From Candidatus Electrothrix gigas (GTDB lineage Bacteria; Desulfobacterota; Desulfobulbia; Desulfobulbales; Desulfobulbaceae), in NCBI GenBank assembly GCA_022766165.1, contig QYLO01000002.1, forward strand, positions 1-64,000: a stretch of 64,000 bases of DNA. Direction: 5' to 3'. A model generated the notes under the pieces. The model saw only the letters and a program-made list of their open reading frames with translations. It was not told where the DNA came from and did no database searches. Both the position numbers and the translations under genes were made by a program. Below are positions 38,281 through 47,404 of the stretch, piece after piece. Numbering within the stretch: the stretch's first letter is position 1; each line of letters opens with the position of its first letter.

Positions 38281-38393
38281 AATTTATTTTCCTTCCAGAG
38301 GTAAACGTATATATAACTTTTCAAAATATGAAAGCCGCTCAATATCCGACACTTTCATATAAGTATATGCCGTTGCATGTCGAAAATAAGAAG

Positions 38394-38423
38394 AGTATAA
38401 TGACCTTAGGTCTCAAAAATCAA
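38394..38423 (-). promoter_or_regulatory. sigma70-type promoter with palindrome in the spacer, upstream of fecR
   Basis: On the minus strand: -35 TTGATT, 18-bp spacer, -10 TATACT, about 105 bp before the FecR start. The spacer contains GACCTAAGGTC, a perfect inverted repeat around one base. An operator inside a slightly long spacer is typical of MerR-type control, so this promoter may be regulated (inference). Confidence 0.5.
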
Positions 38424-38518
38424 GTACTATCTTGCTCTGAGATGTAATTAAATATATTTATATTAACTGGCTGGATATTTTTTACCCATACTTTTATCTG
38501 TACAGAAGATGCTCCCGG

Positions 38519-39331
38519 TTAATCTAAAAAAAGAACAAGCAAACCAAGCACAGTGCAATAAACGGCAAAGAGGTAGAGAGAATGCTTACTCAAATAGGCA
38601 ATTAACCAGCGGATGGCAATATAGCCGGAAATCAAAGCTGCCAGAAACCCGACCAGTAAAGGGAGGAGAAAATCATTCAGGGTTGGAAGTTCTGCTAAAT
38701 CCTTGAAAGCCAATACGCCAGCACCTAGCATCACTGGCACAGACATTAAAAAAGAAAAACGGGCGGCTGCAGAACGATCCAGATGTTGTGTCATGCCGCC
38801 TGCAATAGTTGCACCGGAACGGGAAACACCGGGCAGCAGAGCAAGAACCTGAGAAAACCCGATCAGCAGACTATCCAGCCAGGTTATCTCCTCCATAGAA
38901 CGGCTTCTTTGACCAGCCAACTCAGCAACAACCAGTAAAATTGCCGTAAGAAAAAGAAAGTACCCGGTCATCTTGGCACTGGCAAAGGCATGTTCAATCA
39001 GATCCTTGCCCAAGAGACCAAAGACCACAGCAGGTACTGTTGCAACAATCAGATACCAACCCATCTTTGCATCGGGATCAACAAGGGGCTTTCGTTGAAA
39101 AATACCCTGCACAAAAGCTCTGGCAATGGCTGTCAAATCTTGCCAAAAATAAATAAAAACGGACAACAGGGTTCCCCACTGCACTAAGACATCAAAGATA
39201 AAGGCCTGTTCCTTGGTAAACTGCCAACCTAAAAAATGAGGGACCAGTACCAGATGACCAGAACTGGATACCGGGATAAACTCTGTAAGTCCTTGGACAA
39301 TGCCAAGAATAATTGCCTGCACCAACGTCAT
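38519..39331 (-). CDS. uppP: undecaprenyl-diphosphatase
   Basis: 270 aa from ATG 39331, selected for the AGAGGA site upstream and the family start TLVQAIILGIVQGLTEF. Signature motifs GLTEFIPVSSSGHLVL and LPGVSRSGATIAGGM carry the catalytic Glu, Ser and Arg; about eight TM helices. It dephosphorylates undecaprenyl diphosphate to recycle the lipid carrier for peptidoglycan and O-antigen. The gene follows the GT39 gene by 67 bp on the same strand; both work on polyprenyl carriers, and co-expression makes sense. Confidence 0.95.
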   Translation of the reverse strand: MTLVQAIILGIVQGLTEFIPVSSSGHLVLVPHFLGWQFTKEQAFIFDVLVQWGTLLSVFIYFWQDLTAIARAFVQGIFQRKPLVDPDAKMGWYLIVATVPAVVFGLLGKDLIEHAFASAKMTGYFLFLTAILLVVAELAGQRSRSMEEITWLDSLLIGFSQVLALLPGVSRSGATIAGGMTQHLDRSAAARFSFLMSVPVMLGAGVLAFKDLAELPTLNDFLLPLLVGFLAALISGYIAIRWLIAYLSKHSLYLFAVYCTVLGLLVLFLD

Positions 39332-39398
39332 TCTTTTTCCTCTAACATAATGTTTTGTAATGTTTTGTTGTCCGCTTCCCAGCGTGAAGGGATGAAAG

Positions 39399-41027
39399 TT
39401 ATTCCACAGCTCGAATATCAGCAGGATCTTTTGGCACCCAGGCCAAGCCACCGGTAAAACCGTAGCAACGAGCCATGTACAAGGTTTGAACTGTTTCCTC
39501 ACCAAACCAGGGGCCTGTACGTGTCAGCGTTACTTTTTTCACAGGATCTACTCGTTTAAAAACCTCTGGAAGAACTGTACTAACCGGTTCATGCTCAAAA
39601 ATACCAACAGCGTCTTTTCCAAGTAACATCTTGTCGGTAAACCAAAAGTCATAGACATTAGGCCGGGACCAACGATTAATTGAGACCGTACGGGGGTTGC
39701 CTTGCATATAAAAGGCCAACTCACTGGCAAATTGATACCTGAGTCCAAAGATAAAGGTTTCCTTGGGCTGCGGCATGTCCTGTAGCTCCTGTAGCTCCTG
39801 ATCAACAAGCTTGCCCAAGGTATCCCAACCCTTGGTTTCTCGGGCTGTGCGGTCTAAGGCCACCTTGAGCGGCAAAATGGGATACAGGAGCTGGGTCAAA
39901 ATCAGCGTGGAGACCACAAAGGCCAGACCAAGTCCAAACCACCATAAACGATATTGCGTCGTTTTTTTTTCTCTTTTTTCTCCAACTTCTACAACCTGTC
40001 CAACCTGCCCTGGACTGTACAAAGCAGCGATCAGGATAAAGGCGGTGAGATAGGCAGGAGCAGGCCAGTTTCCATAGATCCGAACATGCAAGGACAGCAG
40101 GGAAAAAATCAGAAAGGTGGTTAAGGACATCCAGATAAGGAATGATATCCGTGTGCGTACAATTCGATCTCTGCCAGTCCATCCTTTAACCCAACTAGCT
40201 ATGATAAATAAAAAAATTACAGGAGAAACCAAGGCAACCTGTGTTCCTAAAAAATCAGGCAGATACGATAGAGTCAACCCTGTTTTACTCCCCCCTCCCT
40301 GAAAAAGCACATGCCGGAAGGTGACCCAGTTATTTTGTGCATTCCAAAGAATAACTGGAAAAAACTGTAAGCAACCGCACACTAGCCCCAGCCAAGGTTT
40401 ATATCCCAGCAACTGTTTGCGATACGCTGAGGTAAAAAGCATGGCAAAAAAGAGCGATGGTAAAAACAGGACCATCGTGTACTTGGAAAGCATGCCCAGG
40501 CCGAACCAGATACCAGTCAGTAGCCATTGCAACAGCGTATTTTTTTCAACAGCCTGGGCAGCATGATAGCAGGCAGCAGCCCAGCAGAGGAGCAACATAC
40601 CGTCTGGCGTGGCGATTAAGGCAGAGCCAATCAGCAACAAGACAGCTTGACTGAGCAGAGCCACCTGAAGGGCTGTTTTCCAGGTAAACCACTGCGCTGT
40701 CAACAGGCAAAGATAGACCGAAGCAAAGGCAAGGGCAAGGACTGTGGGCAGACGGACAGCAAATTCGCTCTGCCCAAAGAGTGTGGTGGCTAACCATATT
40801 GCCCAGGCAAGCATGGGAGGATGGTCGTAATAGCCTAAGGCGGGATAACGGCTCCACTGCCAATAATAGGCTTCATCCGGTACAAGCAGGAACTGTCCGC
40901 TCATCAGCAGACGAACGAGCAGGCCCAGACCAAGTATCAGCCAGGTCAAGCGGATGTATCCTGTTCCAACGGAACAAGGGCTGGACAAAACTTGTCCTCT
41001 TAACCAATTTCGATTATGATCGCTCAT
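39399..41027 (-). CDS. GT39-family membrane glycosyltransferase (ArnT/PMT_2-like)
   Basis: 542 aa from ATG 41027; a 13-residue longer frame has no better site. About 10-12 TM helices. The first periplasmic loop holds the acidic catalytic pair in FLLVPDEAYYWQWS followed by YYDHPPMLAW, the mark of polyprenyl-phosphate-dependent GT-C enzymes such as ArnT. A C-terminal soluble domain includes FIFGLRYQFASELAFYMQG. Such enzymes move sugars from undecaprenyl phosphate to lipid A, proteins or glycans; the acceptor cannot be read. Upstream of uppP. Confidence 0.88.
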   Translation of the reverse strand: MSDHNRNWLRGQVLSSPCSVGTGYIRLTWLILGLGLLVRLLMSGQFLLVPDEAYYWQWSRYPALGYYDHPPMLAWAIWLATTLFGQSEFAVRLPTVLALAFASVYLCLLTAQWFTWKTALQVALLSQAVLLLIGSALIATPDGMLLLCWAAACYHAAQAVEKNTLLQWLLTGIWFGLGMLSKYTMVLFLPSLFFAMLFTSAYRKQLLGYKPWLGLVCGCLQFFPVILWNAQNNWVTFRHVLFQGGGSKTGLTLSYLPDFLGTQVALVSPVIFLFIIASWVKGWTGRDRIVRTRISFLIWMSLTTFLIFSLLSLHVRIYGNWPAPAYLTAFILIAALYSPGQVGQVVEVGEKREKKTTQYRLWWFGLGLAFVVSTLILTQLLYPILPLKVALDRTARETKGWDTLGKLVDQELQELQDMPQPKETFIFGLRYQFASELAFYMQGNPRTVSINRWSRPNVYDFWFTDKMLLGKDAVGIFEHEPVSTVLPEVFKRVDPVKKVTLTRTGPWFGEETVQTLYMARCYGFTGGLAWVPKDPADIRAVE

Positions 41028-41142
41028 TGGTTCTCTTGTATACTTTTTTATAGTTTGTTGTCTCACCCCGAGGTGAAAAAAGGGGCCTTTCCTGTAACTT
41101 TAATCTTAACACTTTTCTTAAATAAACTTCAGTCAACGGATT

Positions 41143-43005
41143 ATGCACTTAACACAAAAAAAAATCGAAAAAATCAAAACCTATCTCCTGCACTCTCTTC
41201 TCTTTGTTGCAGTCTGTCTTCCAAACAGCCTCTATGCGGCCCACGGCGTGTCCCTTGATGGCTCTTTGAAATACCCTGCCCAATTTGATCATTTTGAGTA
41301 TGTCGAGCCAGGAGCAAAAAAAAATGGACTGCTGACCTTACACGCCCTAGGCAGCTTTGACAAGATGAATCCGTTCACCCTCAAAGGAACAGAAGCCTTT
41401 GGCCTGTTTGGCTATGAAAAAAGCCTGATCTTTGAAACGCTGGCCGTAGCCAGCTTGGATGAACCGTTTGCAGCCTATGGTCTGCTTGCCAAGGATATTG
41501 AACTGGCAGCAGATAAAAAATCGGTTCTCTTTACCCTGAATGAAAAGGCTCGTTTTTCTGACGGAACTCCAGTCACAGTAGAAGATGTCAAATTTTCTCT
41601 GGACACCCTCAAATCAGACCTAGCACATCCCTTTTATCAGGTCTATTATCAGGATATCAGCGAGGCAAAAATAGAGGATAAGGCTCAGGGAAAGATCAGA
41701 TTTCTCTTTAGCCGACCCAACAGAGAGCTGCATATTATTGCCGCTGCCCTGCCCGTGTTGAGTAAAAAATTCTACACAGAACACGGCTTTGGTGCTGAGA
41801 ACAGAGGCGATCCCATGTTGCCACCCATTGGAAGTGGCCCATACCGTATCAAAGAGGTGAATCCTGGAAAATCTATCACCTACGAGCGAAATCCCCAATA
41901 CTGGGCAGTTGAACACCCGACTCGTAAGGGCATGTTCAACTACAACACCATTACTGTAAAATATTTTAAGGATCAAATTGTCAGCTTGGAAGCCCTAAAA
42001 GCAGGAGAGTTTGACTTTATGCCGGTCAACATTGCCAAACAGTGGCAACGCGATCTGGCGGGTCGTCCTTTTGAGCAGGGAAAACTGGTGAAAAAGGTAT
42101 TTCCACATAAAAATAACGCTGGGATGCAGGGATTTGTCTTTAATACCCGTAAAGAACTGTTTAAAGATCCCAAGGTTCGCCAAGCTTTGGGGCTGGCCCT
42201 TGACTTTGAATGGACAAATAAGGCCCTGTTCTTTAATCAGTATACCCGCTCAAACTCCTATTTCAGTAACTCTGATCTGGCAGCAACAGGACTACCCAGT
42301 GCAGCAGAACTGGAACTTCTCAAGCCTCTCAAGGAAAAATATCCAGAAGCCATTCCACCCGAGGTCTTTACCACTCCGCTGACCCCGCCCACAACCACTC
42401 CCCCAAACAGTCTGCGCAAAAACCTTCGTCAGGCAAAAAAACTCCTCACAGAACAGGGCTGGAAGGTCAAAGATGGCATACTGACCTCAGCAGATGGCAA
42501 ACAGCGTTTTGAGTTTGAAATCCTTCTTGTCAGTCCCTCTTTTGAACGGGTCATGGCACCTTATGCAAAAAATCTCAGCAAACTCGGCGTCAAAGTAAGC
42601 TATCGCACCATAGATCCGGCGCTGTATGTAGATCGAATCAAAAATTTTGACTTTGACATGACAGTAACTGTTTATGGTCAATCACAGTCACCGGGCAACG
42701 AACAGCGGGATAACTGGTCCTCTGCTGCGGCCTCCAGAAAAGGTTCTGCCAATCTGGCTGGTATTCAATCACCGGTTGTAGACAGCTTAGTTGACACCCT
42801 TATTTATGCGGAAACCAGACAAGAACTGACAACAGCCTGCAAGGCTCTGGACCGGGTACTCTGGTACGGTTATTATGTGGTTCCCAACTGGTATCTGGCC
42901 TATCACCGACTTGCCTTTTCTTCCAGATTCCAACAGCCCAAAAAGCTCCCTCTGTACTACAGTCCCTATGACCTGTTGTACACATGGTGGTTTTCAGAAA
43001 AGTAA
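41143..43005 (+). CDS. YejA-like periplasmic oligopeptide-binding protein (SBP family 5)
   Basis: 620 aa with a signal peptide (LLHSLLFVAVCLPNSLYAAHG). Family 5 binding-protein features: FDKMNPFTLKG, LIFETLAVASLDEPFAAYGL, FSDGTPVTVEDVKFSLDTL, PPIGSGPYRIKEVNPGKSI, NAGMQGFVFNTRKELFKDP and a C-terminal WYGYYVVPNWYLAYHR. The order and wording are closest to YejA, which binds peptides and microcin C-like compounds for the YejBEF permease. No permease or ATPase gene is adjacent, so the transporter is encoded elsewhere. Confidence 0.9.
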   Translation: MHLTQKKIEKIKTYLLHSLLFVAVCLPNSLYAAHGVSLDGSLKYPAQFDHFEYVEPGAKKNGLLTLHALGSFDKMNPFTLKGTEAFGLFGYEKSLIFETLAVASLDEPFAAYGLLAKDIELAADKKSVLFTLNEKARFSDGTPVTVEDVKFSLDTLKSDLAHPFYQVYYQDISEAKIEDKAQGKIRFLFSRPNRELHIIAAALPVLSKKFYTEHGFGAENRGDPMLPPIGSGPYRIKEVNPGKSITYERNPQYWAVEHPTRKGMFNYNTITVKYFKDQIVSLEALKAGEFDFMPVNIAKQWQRDLAGRPFEQGKLVKKVFPHKNNAGMQGFVFNTRKELFKDPKVRQALGLALDFEWTNKALFFNQYTRSNSYFSNSDLAATGLPSAAELELLKPLKEKYPEAIPPEVFTTPLTPPTTTPPNSLRKNLRQAKKLLTEQGWKVKDGILTSADGKQRFEFEILLVSPSFERVMAPYAKNLSKLGVKVSYRTIDPALYVDRIKNFDFDMTVTVYGQSQSPGNEQRDNWSSAAASRKGSANLAGIQSPVVDSLVDTLIYAETRQELTTACKALDRVLWYGYYVVPNWYLAYHRLAFSSRFQQPKKLPLYYSPYDLLYTWWFSEK

Positions 43006-43033
43006 TGTATGAAAGTAATGTATATTTGATATA

Positions 43034-44221
43034 TTGGGTTCTTTTTTGTCTGTTACACACAGAGACGAACAACTTAAAATTCTTCTGGTCGAAAACGATC
43101 TGGAGAGTATGGAGTTCTTTGTCCGCTGTTTTCAAGAGGAATACAATATTCTCTGTGCCACCTCGGGCGAAGAGGCTCTTGAACGCTTTCAGCAGGAAGA
43201 TGATATTGCTATGGTGCTTTCAGATCAAACCATGTCCGGCATGACAGGCGTAGAACTCCTGACCCATATCTATCAAAAAAATGAAGCGGTTATTCGGATT
43301 ATTATTACGGGTTTTCTCAAAACAGATGATATGATAGCGGCCATCAATCAGGGACGTATTTATCAATTTATTATGAAACCTTGGGAGCTTGTTCAGATGC
43401 GAATAGTTCTTGCGCAGGCCAGTGCGACTTGGCGACTTCGTCGAGAAAATCAGCATCTCCATGAGCAGGTTATCATTCAAAACGCCCTGCTCACCCAGGC
43501 CAATCAACGCCTCTATGCCTCTAAAGAGGCCCTACGTAACCTCTCTATCTCGCTCTTTACAGCAAGAGAGGAAGAGCAACGCCGAATTTCAATGGAACTC
43601 CATGATGAGCTGGGACAATCCTTGGCTGCGTTAAAAATGCAGACCCGGATCATGGAAAATGATTTTCTTGCAGCAGCACATCAACAGCAAGAAAAGATAA
43701 AAAAATGGGCTGCGCATCTCCGTGAAAGTATAGGCCAGATCATTCAAGATGTGCGGCAACTTTCAACCAGCCTCAGCCCGGTTATTATTGAGGATCTTGG
43801 CCTGGATGCGGCTTTACAGCAACTTGTGGATAACTTCAGCGTAGCCCACGGAATCTCCTGCTCCTTTTATCCGGTTTCCCTTCAGGATATAACCTCTACA
43901 GACGGCAAACGCATTGTCTACCGTCTTGTGCAGGAAACCCTGAATAATATCTGCAATCATGCCCAGGCAAGCCATGTTGATTTTTCCATAGAGATTGGTC
44001 AGAAAAATATTTTCCTCACCCTTGCTGATAACGGAAAGGGATTTCACGTCCGCAAAATTTTGGCTCGTCCACAGAGTCAACGTGGAATAGGTCTAACAGC
44101 GATGTCAGAACGGGTTAAAATGCTGGGTGGTAAAATTGAGATCCAATCCATCATTAATCAGGGAACAACGGTTTTCTTTACCATCCCATTTGATCTGAAC
44201 GGACAAAAAAATAAAAAGTAG
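43034..44221 (+). CDS. REC - NarX-type histidine kinase
   Basis: 395 aa from TTG 43034; a second TTG five codons later is possible. An N-terminal receiver (LLVEND, Asp64 in VLSDQTMSG, Lys115 in FIMKPW), a coiled-coil linker, HisKA_3 with phosphoacceptor His190 in EEQRRISMELHDELGQSLA, then HATPase (VQETLNNICNHAQASHV, DNGKGF, GIGLTAMSERVKMLGGK). No TM helix, so cytoplasmic. A receiver ahead of a HisKA_3 kinase suggests it takes phosphate or a signal from another kinase. The only NarL-type regulator in the window is at 58.1 kb, a possible but unproven partner. Confidence 0.9.
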   Translation: MGSFLSVTHRDEQLKILLVENDLESMEFFVRCFQEEYNILCATSGEEALERFQQEDDIAMVLSDQTMSGMTGVELLTHIYQKNEAVIRIIITGFLKTDDMIAAINQGRIYQFIMKPWELVQMRIVLAQASATWRLRRENQHLHEQVIIQNALLTQANQRLYASKEALRNLSISLFTAREEEQRRISMELHDELGQSLAALKMQTRIMENDFLAAAHQQQEKIKKWAAHLRESIGQIIQDVRQLSTSLSPVIIEDLGLDAALQQLVDNFSVAHGISCSFYPVSLQDITSTDGKRIVYRLVQETLNNICNHAQASHVDFSIEIGQKNIFLTLADNGKGFHVRKILARPQSQRGIGLTAMSERVKMLGGKIEIQSIINQGTTVFFTIPFDLNGQKNKK

Positions 44222-44232
44222 GTAATGGCGTA

Positions 44233-44745
44233 ATGGCAGCAAACTCATTAGTACAGCAAAGAGTACAGCAGGGGATACAGAGACTACAGAGATTAGATAA
44301 CATAGAAGCCACTCTGACCCTTGGCCAACAGCTAGGCCGCATCGCACAAAAGGGAGATGTCATCCTGCTGCATGGCGATCTCGGCGTAGGGAAGACCACC
44401 CTGACCCAGGCCATTGCCCACGGTCTGGAGGTGCCAAAGGATCAATATGTCTCCAGCCCGTCCTTTGCCCTGTTGCATGAGTATGCAGGTCGTCTCCCGC
44501 TCTTTCATATAGACTGCTATCGTCTGGCTGGAGAAGAGGATGTTGAAGGAGCTGGTTTGACTGAGTATATTTGTGGCTCTGGTCTGACAGGTCTGACAAT
44601 TGTTGAGTGGCCAGACAGGCTGGGAAGCCTCCAACCCAAAAAGCGTCTTGATCTCATGCTTAAAGCAATCAATGAGACACAAAGAACCTGCCTTTTTGCG
44701 CCTCATGGCGACGCATGGCAATCCCGAATTACTGCCTTTTCCTGA
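44233..44745 (+). CDS. tsaE: TsaE, ATPase of tRNA t6A synthesis
   Basis: 170 aa. Walker A HGDLGVGKTTLTQAIAHGL, then SSPSFALLHEYAG, HIDCYRL and the C-terminal TIVEWPDRLG are the TsaE signature. It works with TsaB and TsaD to place threonylcarbamoyl on A37 of ANN-decoding tRNAs. The N-terminus is ~25 residues longer than usual (VQQRVQQGIQRLQRLDNIEA). It follows the histidine kinase by 11 bp and may be translationally linked to it. Confidence 0.95.
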   Translation: MAANSLVQQRVQQGIQRLQRLDNIEATLTLGQQLGRIAQKGDVILLHGDLGVGKTTLTQAIAHGLEVPKDQYVSSPSFALLHEYAGRLPLFHIDCYRLAGEEDVEGAGLTEYICGSGLTGLTIVEWPDRLGSLQPKKRLDLMLKAINETQRTCLFAPHGDAWQSRITAFS

Positions 44746-44832
44746 CTATTTGACTATCTTGTCAGTTTTCATCTTTAGATACGCTTTAACAGTCCTTTAA
44801 CACAACTTACCCCCCCTCTTTTAAAAGAAAAA

Positions 44833-46593
44833 ATGAAAAAAAATACCATCCGTTTGCACAGTTGCCCAAAAAAATACACCTATGATCAGGATAAGGCCTG
44901 CACCCCAGAACAGACTGTGCAACGCTTTTATCAACGCTTACAAGATACTGGCCTGGATATCCTCAAAGAGGTGCAACGCATTGATACAGGCCGCTTGGGT
45001 ATCCCGGTCTTTTTCAGTGTCTGCGGCAAAGACGCCTTGCAAATTATTGGCACAAAAAAACAGATGGGCAAGGGGTCTACCCCGGAACAATCTCAAGCCA
45101 GTGCCTGTATGGAACTTGCTGAACGCTTCAGCTTTTTTTCCTTTCTTAAAAATGCAGAAAACTTCATTATCGGTGATTATGCAGCCATGCAAAAAGCCGG
45201 GTACCCGGTTCTTCCGCTCTCCTTTTTGCTGCAATCTGTCCATGATGAGCAGCGTAGTCCACAAGAGCTAGAACAACTCCTGACAGATATACCCTTGCGC
45301 TGGACCTGGGCCAGAAATGTCACCAAGGAGAGGGATGTCCTTATACCCTTTTCCTGGTTCTATGCCATTAATGAGTTCAATGGCCCCTGTGCTGGCAACA
45401 CCATTGAAGAGGCTGTTCTTCAGGGAATTTCTGAGGTTGTAGAACGGCATGTCTGCGCTCTCATCACTCTGGAAAAACTCCGTACTCCGACCATTGATCC
45501 CACATCAGTAACTGACCCTGTGGCTCGTCGCCTCATTGATACCTTTGAAGGTAACGGGATACAACTCCAGCTTAACGATTTCTCTTTAAATACAGGTATC
45601 CCCACTATCGGAGCCTTGGCTTGGGACCCCAAAACCTTTCCTGAAAAGAGCGAACTGGTCTATACTGCTGGGACCACGCCAGGAGCAGACAAGGCCCTGA
45701 TCCGCGCCCTGACCGAAGTGGCTCAGTTGGCTGGTGATTTTGAATCTGGTTCCAATTACGTGGCTTCGGGACTCCCTAAACCGCTCAGTCTGGATGAGGT
45801 CAACTATTTATTTACCCCGGACCAGACCATCAGTATTGACCAGTTACCCCAGATTGAAGCAGATGATATGCTTCAGGAAGTATACAACTGCCTTGAAGCT
45901 CTTCAGAAAATAAACATGGAGGTATTCATCGTCAACACTGTCCATCCTGACCTTCAAATTCCAACAGCCTATACCATTATTCCTGGAGCGCATTTCCGAG
46001 AACGGGCTGCCTCGGGCGATGCCTCTCTGTTTGCAGCAAAACTTGCTGCAGATCTGTTAGCGCCGGATGCCTTAGAAGAAAAGATGGCTGCTATGCAGCA
46101 GTACTTGCCTGATGCCTATTATTTGGAATTTTACCGAGGACGTAATTTTTACAATCAGGGCATGATTGAATCGGCCAGACATTGCTTTGAACAGGCCCTG
46201 ACCATGCACCCCAACCAGGAAGATATGCCCTACCTTTACTCGTATCTTGGCACCTGTCTTCGTGATCTGGAACGTTTTGAAGAGGCAATCCCCATTTTGG
46301 AACAGGGGCTGATTTGCGACGAAGAACGTTCTGATATCCATAATATTATCGGGGTTTGTCATTTTAAGATGAATCGCTTTGAACAGGCAGTTCATCACTT
46401 TCAGCGAGCTGTACAACTGAATCCGGTCTCTTCCATAGACTATGCCAATCTTGCCCTGAATCAACAACAACTTGGACGTAACCAAGAGGCGATCACCAAC
46501 TATCAGATTGCCTTGGGACAGGATTCCAGCATTGCCTTTGCTGTGGAAAATCTGGCCTTATTATTAGCAGAAGATAAACAGGCAGGCCAGTAG
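44833..46593 (+). CDS. YcaO-domain protein with C-terminal TPRs
   Basis: 586 aa. Residues ~50-400 form a YcaO domain. ATP/Mg-binding glutamates lie in SQASACMELAERFSFF and AVLQGISEVVERHV, then ALIRALTEVAQLAGDF, and a late GAHFRERAASGDAS. YcaO enzymes activate backbone amides with ATP (azoline, thioamide or amidine formation). Residues ~430-580 hold at least four TPRs (YNQGMIESARHCFEQALTMH, NIIGVCHFKMNRFEQAVHHF). No E1-like/ocin-ThiF or TfuA partner and no obvious precursor peptide is adjacent, so the substrate is likely a protein recruited by the TPRs. 46594-47056 follows. Confidence 0.9.
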   Translation: MKKNTIRLHSCPKKYTYDQDKACTPEQTVQRFYQRLQDTGLDILKEVQRIDTGRLGIPVFFSVCGKDALQIIGTKKQMGKGSTPEQSQASACMELAERFSFFSFLKNAENFIIGDYAAMQKAGYPVLPLSFLLQSVHDEQRSPQELEQLLTDIPLRWTWARNVTKERDVLIPFSWFYAINEFNGPCAGNTIEEAVLQGISEVVERHVCALITLEKLRTPTIDPTSVTDPVARRLIDTFEGNGIQLQLNDFSLNTGIPTIGALAWDPKTFPEKSELVYTAGTTPGADKALIRALTEVAQLAGDFESGSNYVASGLPKPLSLDEVNYLFTPDQTISIDQLPQIEADDMLQEVYNCLEALQKINMEVFIVNTVHPDLQIPTAYTIIPGAHFRERAASGDASLFAAKLAADLLAPDALEEKMAAMQQYLPDAYYLEFYRGRNFYNQGMIESARHCFEQALTMHPNQEDMPYLYSYLGTCLRDLERFEEAIPILEQGLICDEERSDIHNIIGVCHFKMNRFEQAVHHFQRAVQLNPVSSIDYANLALNQQQLGRNQEAITNYQIALGQDSSIAFAVENLALLLAEDKQAGQ

Positions 46594-46671
46594 CAAGGGA
46601 AGAGCAATAGGCGAAAACGAGATGAAAAAAAACAACAAAAACAATTACCTTTGTAATGGATGCTGCGGTCT

Positions 46672-46734
46672 GTGAGTAAAGATCAAATTGGTTTGATTTT
46701 GGTTATTTTGGTTATTTTGGTTATCAAAGTATGA
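46672..46734 (+). CDS. possible 20-aa hydrophobic micro-ORF
   Basis: GTG start, then SKDQIGLILVILVILVIKV and TGA. The hydrophobic core comes from three exact 9-bp repeats (46696-46722, ATTTTGGTT). The length and composition fit a small single-TM peptide, but the repeat makes chance equally likely, and only a weak GGATG lies upstream. The remainder of 46594-47056 has a TTCCC-AGCG-GGGAA hairpin near 46914 and AT-rich sequence, no other gene. Confidence 0.2.
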   Translation: MSKDQIGLILVILVILVIKV

Positions 46735-46993
46735 TTTTTTACACCTCAATGGCCCGATGGCGACCCGATGTTGATTTTTTTCCCTCAAACTTTGGCGGAC
46801 TTTTTACCTGACCATTAAGATGAAGCAGGTAAGAAATTTAAACCAAAAAATTCCAAATAATTATTTTAGCGCATTTATATTGCGGTATTTTCAAAGCCCT
46901 TTTATTGTCTCTTCCCAGCGGGGAAAAAGGTTATAATCTTCCTGAACGAAAAAGTAGATATTGTTTTTTTATAGCGAATAAAGTATAATTTTT

Positions 46994-47024
46994 TTTACAC
47001 CCACGATGAGAGGTGTGCTATAAA
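46994..47024 (+). promoter_or_regulatory. candidate promoter of the two-CW gene
   Basis: TTTACA (46994-46999) and TATAAA (47019-47024) are 19 bp apart, and the spacer carries an imperfect ACACC...GGTGT inverted repeat. The start codon is 32 bp downstream. Confidence 0.35.
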
Positions 47025-47056
47025 TTGAACTTTTTTATTGAGGCAATATTGACGTT

Positions 47057-47335
47057 ATGGAAAATGACAATATAAATTGCTGGGAATTCAAGGGATGTGG
47101 GCGAGAGCCTGGTGGAAAAAATGTGTCTAGAGACGGTATTTGTCCTGTTACCATTGAGACGAGAGCAAACGGAATTCATCAGGGAAAAAATGGCGGGCGT
47201 TGCTGCTGGGCTGTTATTGATTCGTATTGTAACGTTAAGGGGGTAGATGGTATTCCTGGAAATTTTCTTACATGCAGAAGCTGTAAATTTTATGCCTTGG
47301 TGAAAAAAGCTTCCGAGCTACTTGTTGTGGCATAG
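47057..47335 (+). CDS. two-CW domain protein
   Basis: 92 aa, Cys-rich. Pattern NCWEFKGCGREPGG ... GICPVTI ... GGRCCWAVIDSYCNVKG ... FLTCRSCKFYALV matches the two-CW family, small proteins with two Cys-Trp motifs thought to bind zinc or an Fe-S centre. The eight or nine cysteines fall into two sets of four. No signal peptide. Members often neighbour or form part of signalling proteins in Desulfobacterota and Deltaproteobacteria; the function is unknown. It stands alone 460 bp after the YcaO-TPR gene. Confidence 0.85.
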   Translation: MENDNINCWEFKGCGREPGGKNVSRDGICPVTIETRANGIHQGKNGGRCCWAVIDSYCNVKGVDGIPGNFLTCRSCKFYALVKKASELLVVA

Positions 47336-47404
47336 CACCGTGGCATAGTATAGTTTTTTACATGCAATGCAGGAATTCTTCTCTTTACTCCTTTGAGTTT
47401 ATAC

